This document shows positions 60,501 through 64,000 of a stretch of DNA of 64,000 nt, in pieces (position 1 is the stretch's first letter; every line of letters starts with the position of its first letter). Below the pieces are notes generated by a model. The model ran no database searches. It was not told the DNA's origin and saw nothing but the letters and a program-made list of their open reading frames with translations. Location: contig NC_088355.1 of assembly GCF_036884655.1 (NCBI RefSeq), positions 42,438,501-42,502,500 on the forward strand, in the 5' to 3' direction. The stretch comes from Musa acuminata AAA Group (taxonomy: Eukaryota; Streptophyta; Magnoliopsida; Zingiberales; Musaceae). Made by a program: the position numbers and the translations under genes.

Positions 60501-62877
60501 TCTTCCTGTTATGACATGTACATGTAATGGATTCCTATGTTACTATGATTTCTAATTATGTATTTACTTGTACCTTTCACTATCAATAGATGCACAAGTT
60601 ATGATTAGTGGTGTGAGGAGAGATAGAGGAAGATTAAAAAAATCTTTATTAGAGTCAATTAAAAAAAGATCTGCTGGTTCTTACTTCTTAGTTTAATTAG
60701 TGATGTATTTTTTTGCAACGGACAAGTGGTGAAGGCGGTATTTGAGCCCGGTAGTTTGTCAAAATCTTTATATGCTAAGTTAGCTAGGACTTTCACAATA
60801 TGTTGGATGATATTTCAAACCTTTAACCTTAATCAGTGATATTACCTACAATAGAGCAAAATTGTGGATAGAATTCCCTATAGGGTGACCACAAATAGAT
60901 GGTTTAGCAACTGTGTCCATATTTTTAGTCATACATGCATAAACAAAAAGGATCTATGTTGATGCTTCTGTTCTATAACTTTTCTATTATTAGCTATAAA
61001 GATCTCTACAATTGCCTCAAGTAGCTCGTCAATGCAAAGCATGATGTATTGCTTATTTTCATGCTTTATTATCTATATAATTACCCAGTTTTCATAGACT
61101 GAATCCTTTTATTTATTCATTATGGATTATTCTCCATTTTTTGAAAACTTGTTTGCAGTTGTTGAAAATTGAAATCTTCATTATCACCATGATACTTCAC
61201 TTCCCTAACTGCATACAAGTTCATGTTAATATATTCTTAATTGTAATTATGCACTTTGATGCACCTCCCCTTTAATCAGGAAAAAAACAATGCGATACGG
61301 TTGTATGTTTGTTGCAGTGACTACTAATTTAGACCTCAACTTTTAGTTTCTTTTCCTAGTGATTAATAGTTAACAAGTAGGAGGCTTAAATTGATGGTTG
61401 ATTTTTTGTGACAGGTCCTATCAACAATGTTCTTATAGTTAGACAGCCATTACTTCAAAATCCTATATCAGTGAACAGGAAGCATTTGAATTTGTCATTG
61501 CCACCCCCACTGAGCAAGTATGTTGATTCTACAGATGCAGAAGTTAAAACTAATGCTATTGTATTGCTTCAGTCTCCTTGCCATGATCCAGAAGAAATTA
61601 GATCTTGCAGCTCATATGTGATGGAGAGGCAAATCAAAGAGCTTCAGGTATCTTACTTATCTATGATACCCATTTTCTGCTGAAAGCATTCGACTTCAAG
61701 TAATATGTCTGTATATCTGAACATTAGATGCAGTTTCTTTTATATATACATTGTAACCTTTGGTGCTTTGGTGTTTCCTCTTTGATAGATAAAATTTTAA
61801 TGAACTTACCAAGAAACCTTTGATATCTGAAGGGGCATGATCTTAATGTCTGTCTTAGCAATGCTTAGTTCAGTCTAAACCATCCAAGTAGGTATTTTAA
61901 ACCCAGATTGGACTTATGATTAACACCTTTATGCTATAACCTGTACCCATATTCAGGCAATGAACTAGATATAGTTCGTCGGGTAGGTTATTTTATCATA
62001 CATTGCACAAAACTATACCAGTCTGGGCACATGCCTGAAAGGAATATGCTAGAATGAATGTATTTGTAGCTGGAGAAGCTTTCCATATTGCTTGTTGCTA
62101 ATGATGAAGTTTTTTATTCTATCACTTTTAATTCATTTTTTATCATCACAAAAGCCTTGATAATTTTTTCTAATTAGTCCAACTTAGCCTATTACTTTCT
62201 GATCCATGAAGAATCACAATGCTTCTCACTAACCTCTTACAGATAACTTTACCACGACATCCGTGTCTTGTAAAACCTCTACTTTCTGAAAAGAATGCAT
62301 ATGTGATAAGAAGTGAAGCCTCTTGTTTATGAAATCAAAACTCTTCCTACATGCTTGATTGCTTGGGCTCAAAATTTGTGTAATGCCCCACACAATTGTT
62401 AGTGAACAAAAAGAGTAGCTGTTTGAAGAAGGTGCCATGTCCTTCCCTGTTTGATAATTCTGGAATGCTGGTATCCATATCTGGGTAGGAGGTTCAGTGC
62501 CAAGAGAGCAATAGTCTTTAAAGAAGAATTTATGGCCTTTTATCTCTACTTGAATGGTTCAATTTTATGGTCTTTAGCTCATGATATACTCTGGCATTCT
62601 TCAAGGACATTGTCTGTTTTCATATGAACTTGGCCTCTCCAAATGATCAAGAAACAAGCACACCGCTGAGTGCTGATGATGACATTTCTGTTTCTTTCTT
62701 TGTTCTCCCCTTCAGAAACAGAACACTTCAGGTGCGGCTGAAATGGAGATGGAAAGACTTGGGCTGGAATGTAAAAGGAAAACACAACTGGTTCAGCAGT
62801 GGAAGAAGTTGTATCAGGACATGCAGTCTCTGTGTGTAAATGAGCTGATGGATGGAACCCAGGTGAGCGACAGCTAA
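57544..62877 (+). CDS. RID3: WD40 protein RID3/IPI3/WDR18 type (pre-60S ribosome assembly)
   Basis: Nucleolar WD40 protein of 441 residues. Its yeast counterpart Ipi3 works in the Rix1 complex in late 60S maturation; Arabidopsis RID3 affects root initiation and meristems (from memory). Exons: 57544-57750, 57851-57964, 58286-58419, 58514-58661, 59299-59498, 60297-60424, 61415-61647, 62716-62877. All use GT-AG and join in frame. It starts MEVVIASSPVDAGIGCWDLL. WD blades include TYIMGGGPSGSIYLWE, SLLISGSEDGSVRVWSL, IIISSSEDRTCKIWSL, FYAGGRDGKIY and VTLVSGTEDGIVKVWD. The C-terminal part (MEMERLGLECKRKTQLVQQW) is a short coiled coil. A perfect donor CAG|GTGAGC at 62862 lies four codons before the stop, so an alternative C-terminus is possible. 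Confidence 0.9.
60600..60672 (+). mobile_element. RTE-like LINE relic in RID3 intron 6
   Basis: ATTAGTGGTGTGAGGAGAGA followed by TAGAGGAAGATT matches ATTAGTGGTATGAGGAGAGA in the LINE near 19696, and the adjoining AAAAAAATCTTTATTAGAG is similar too. Only about 70 bp of the 3' part remain. Confidence 0.6.
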
Positions 62878-63750
62878 ATAAAAGCAGCAGCATAAGAACA
62901 GCTTTAGTGTAATCATGAAAGCCATCTGTTACTATGGCTTAGCTTTTGTTGTTATTTATGGTTTTTAGTAGCCCAAATTTTGCTTGATAATTCTTGCTAC
63001 ACAAGCGATTCACCTTTATTATGATAGGTGGTGGGATGTCTTAATAGCTTCAAATTTTGGGTAAGCAACTTTATGAGTTTAGTCTAACAGACTTCGTTTC
63101 ATTTTCAGAAAAAAGGCTTGATGAAAGTATTTTTTTTGAATTCACAGTTCATCGTGTTTCAGCAACTGCAGGTATCTCTGTTGTCCAATATCTTCTCTAT
63201 GAAGAATGTTTTGTCTCTGGAAAAAGTGACTTCCCAAAGTTCTCTAGTTTAGAATTTGTAGCTGGAAAACAGACTCTATGCTGTTACTCTTACCTCTCCC
63301 CACTGTTCTGTGCCATGGCATGGGATAAGGAGTGGTGGGGTTGGAGATTGAGAGCCATGCATGAGGTCTTGGATTCATTAGATCATTTACGGGGCGGTTA
63401 AACGTCCAAGCTTTGAATTGGACACGTTGGCAGAGGAAAGATATATTTAATCTTGTTCACACCGTTATCTTTTTTTTTTTTTTTCCATGCAAAAACTTCC
63501 AAGAAATTGTGGGTTCCAAAATAAAGTTGGGTAGGTAAAAGTATTTATCACCATATGCTACTGGAATTCTTAAAATGTCAGAAATAAGATGAGATTTCAA
63601 CGTTTACAAATTATTCTTGCAAAACTAGAAATAAATTTTAGTATACGGTATATGTCCTTCTAAATATTAAGAACAGAGATGCTATGGTTACCCAATGCTA
63701 ATTATGATCAATTTAAGTCATATACATTTTAAGAATAATTTGTATATGAC
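62878..63750. other. RID3 3' flank and subtelomeric junction
   Basis: The stretch between the last gene and the telomeric array. It contains a candidate alternative RID3 exon starting at 63109, a poly-T run near 63471-63484, and AT-rich DNA up to the array. No subtelomeric satellite is seen. Confidence 0.5.
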
Positions 63751-64000
63751 TTAGGGTTTAGGGTTTAGGGTTTAGGGTTTAGGGTTTTAGGGTTTAGGGT
63801 TTAGGGTTTAGGGTTTAGTTTAGGGTTTAGGGTTTAGGGTTTAGGGTTTAGGGTTTAGGGTTTAGGGTTTAGTTTAGGGTTTAGGGTTTAGGGTTTAGGG
63901 TTTAGGGTTTAGGGTTTAGGGTTTAGGGTTTAGGGTTTAGGGTTTAGGGTTTAGGGTTTAGGGTTTAGGGTTTAGGGTTTAGTTTAGGGTTTAGGGTTTA
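63751..64000 (+). repeat. Telomeric repeat array (TTTAGGG)n
   Basis: About 35 tandem copies of the Arabidopsis-type plant telomere unit, G-rich strand 5'->3' toward the right edge, as at a right-hand chromosome end. Variant units are present: one TTTTAGGG at 63784-63791 and three short TTTAG units (within TTTAGTTTAGGG at 63814, 63868 and 63978). The array continues to the window edge, so its length is unknown. Confidence 0.97.

Noticed and set aside
63057..63401. 114-codon open frame next to the telomeric array
   Set aside because: It has only a TTG start and no recognisable homology. A different frame in the same stretch gives the better candidate RID3 exon.

Overview
This window is nuclear DNA of a flowering plant. 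The genes have GT-AG introns and plant-specific families (CIPK kinase, PPR protein, F-box/kelch protein, IBH1-type bHLH). The right edge is a (TTTAGGG)n array whose G-rich strand runs toward the right, which is the orientation of a right-hand chromosome end. A monocot, perhaps in the banana order, fits the general look of genes and repeats, but that is inference; no diagnostic sequence proves it.

Layout from left to right: the last coding exon of an F-box/kelch gene (SAGL1-like, +); a long non-coding stretch with a degenerate minisatellite; an IBH1-like atypical bHLH gene (+); a tRNA-Glu(CTC) gene (-) with a broken partial copy beside it; a small elongin-B/ubiquitin-like gene (+) with a long 5'UTR intron; a long-TIR DNA element; a two-exon P-class PPR gene (+) whose intron holds a 5'-truncated LINE with a 15-bp target duplication; a CpG-rich segment of unknown nature; the 25-kb, 19-exon TAF5 gene (-); an LTR remnant; an intronless CIPK kinase (-) with a tandemly duplicated upstream region; the eight-exon RID3/IPI3/WDR18-type WD40 gene (+); and the telomeric repeat, which begins only about 0.87 kb after the RID3 stop codon.

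The TAF5 introns have collected many elements: a 7.36-kb Ty3/gypsy element in the host's sense orientation (young LTRs, no gag, broken pol), an 859-bp hAT-like element with near-perfect 8-bp target duplication, a 437-bp solo LTR with a 5-bp target duplication, a second hAT-like element, LINE tail relics and small tandem duplications. All 19 exons still join in frame, giving 658 codons, so the host gene looks intact.

The genes do not form one pathway. They are mostly housekeeping (TFIID, pre-60S ribosome assembly, elongin B, organelle RNA) plus regulatory genes (growth bHLH, F-box, calcium signalling kinase). I found no convincing new multi-gene system. The most notable signals are the telomere-adjacent gene, the gag-less but recent retrotransposon in TAF5, and several splice-dependent C-termini. 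All exon boundaries were worked out by eye from splice signals and reading-frame continuity.
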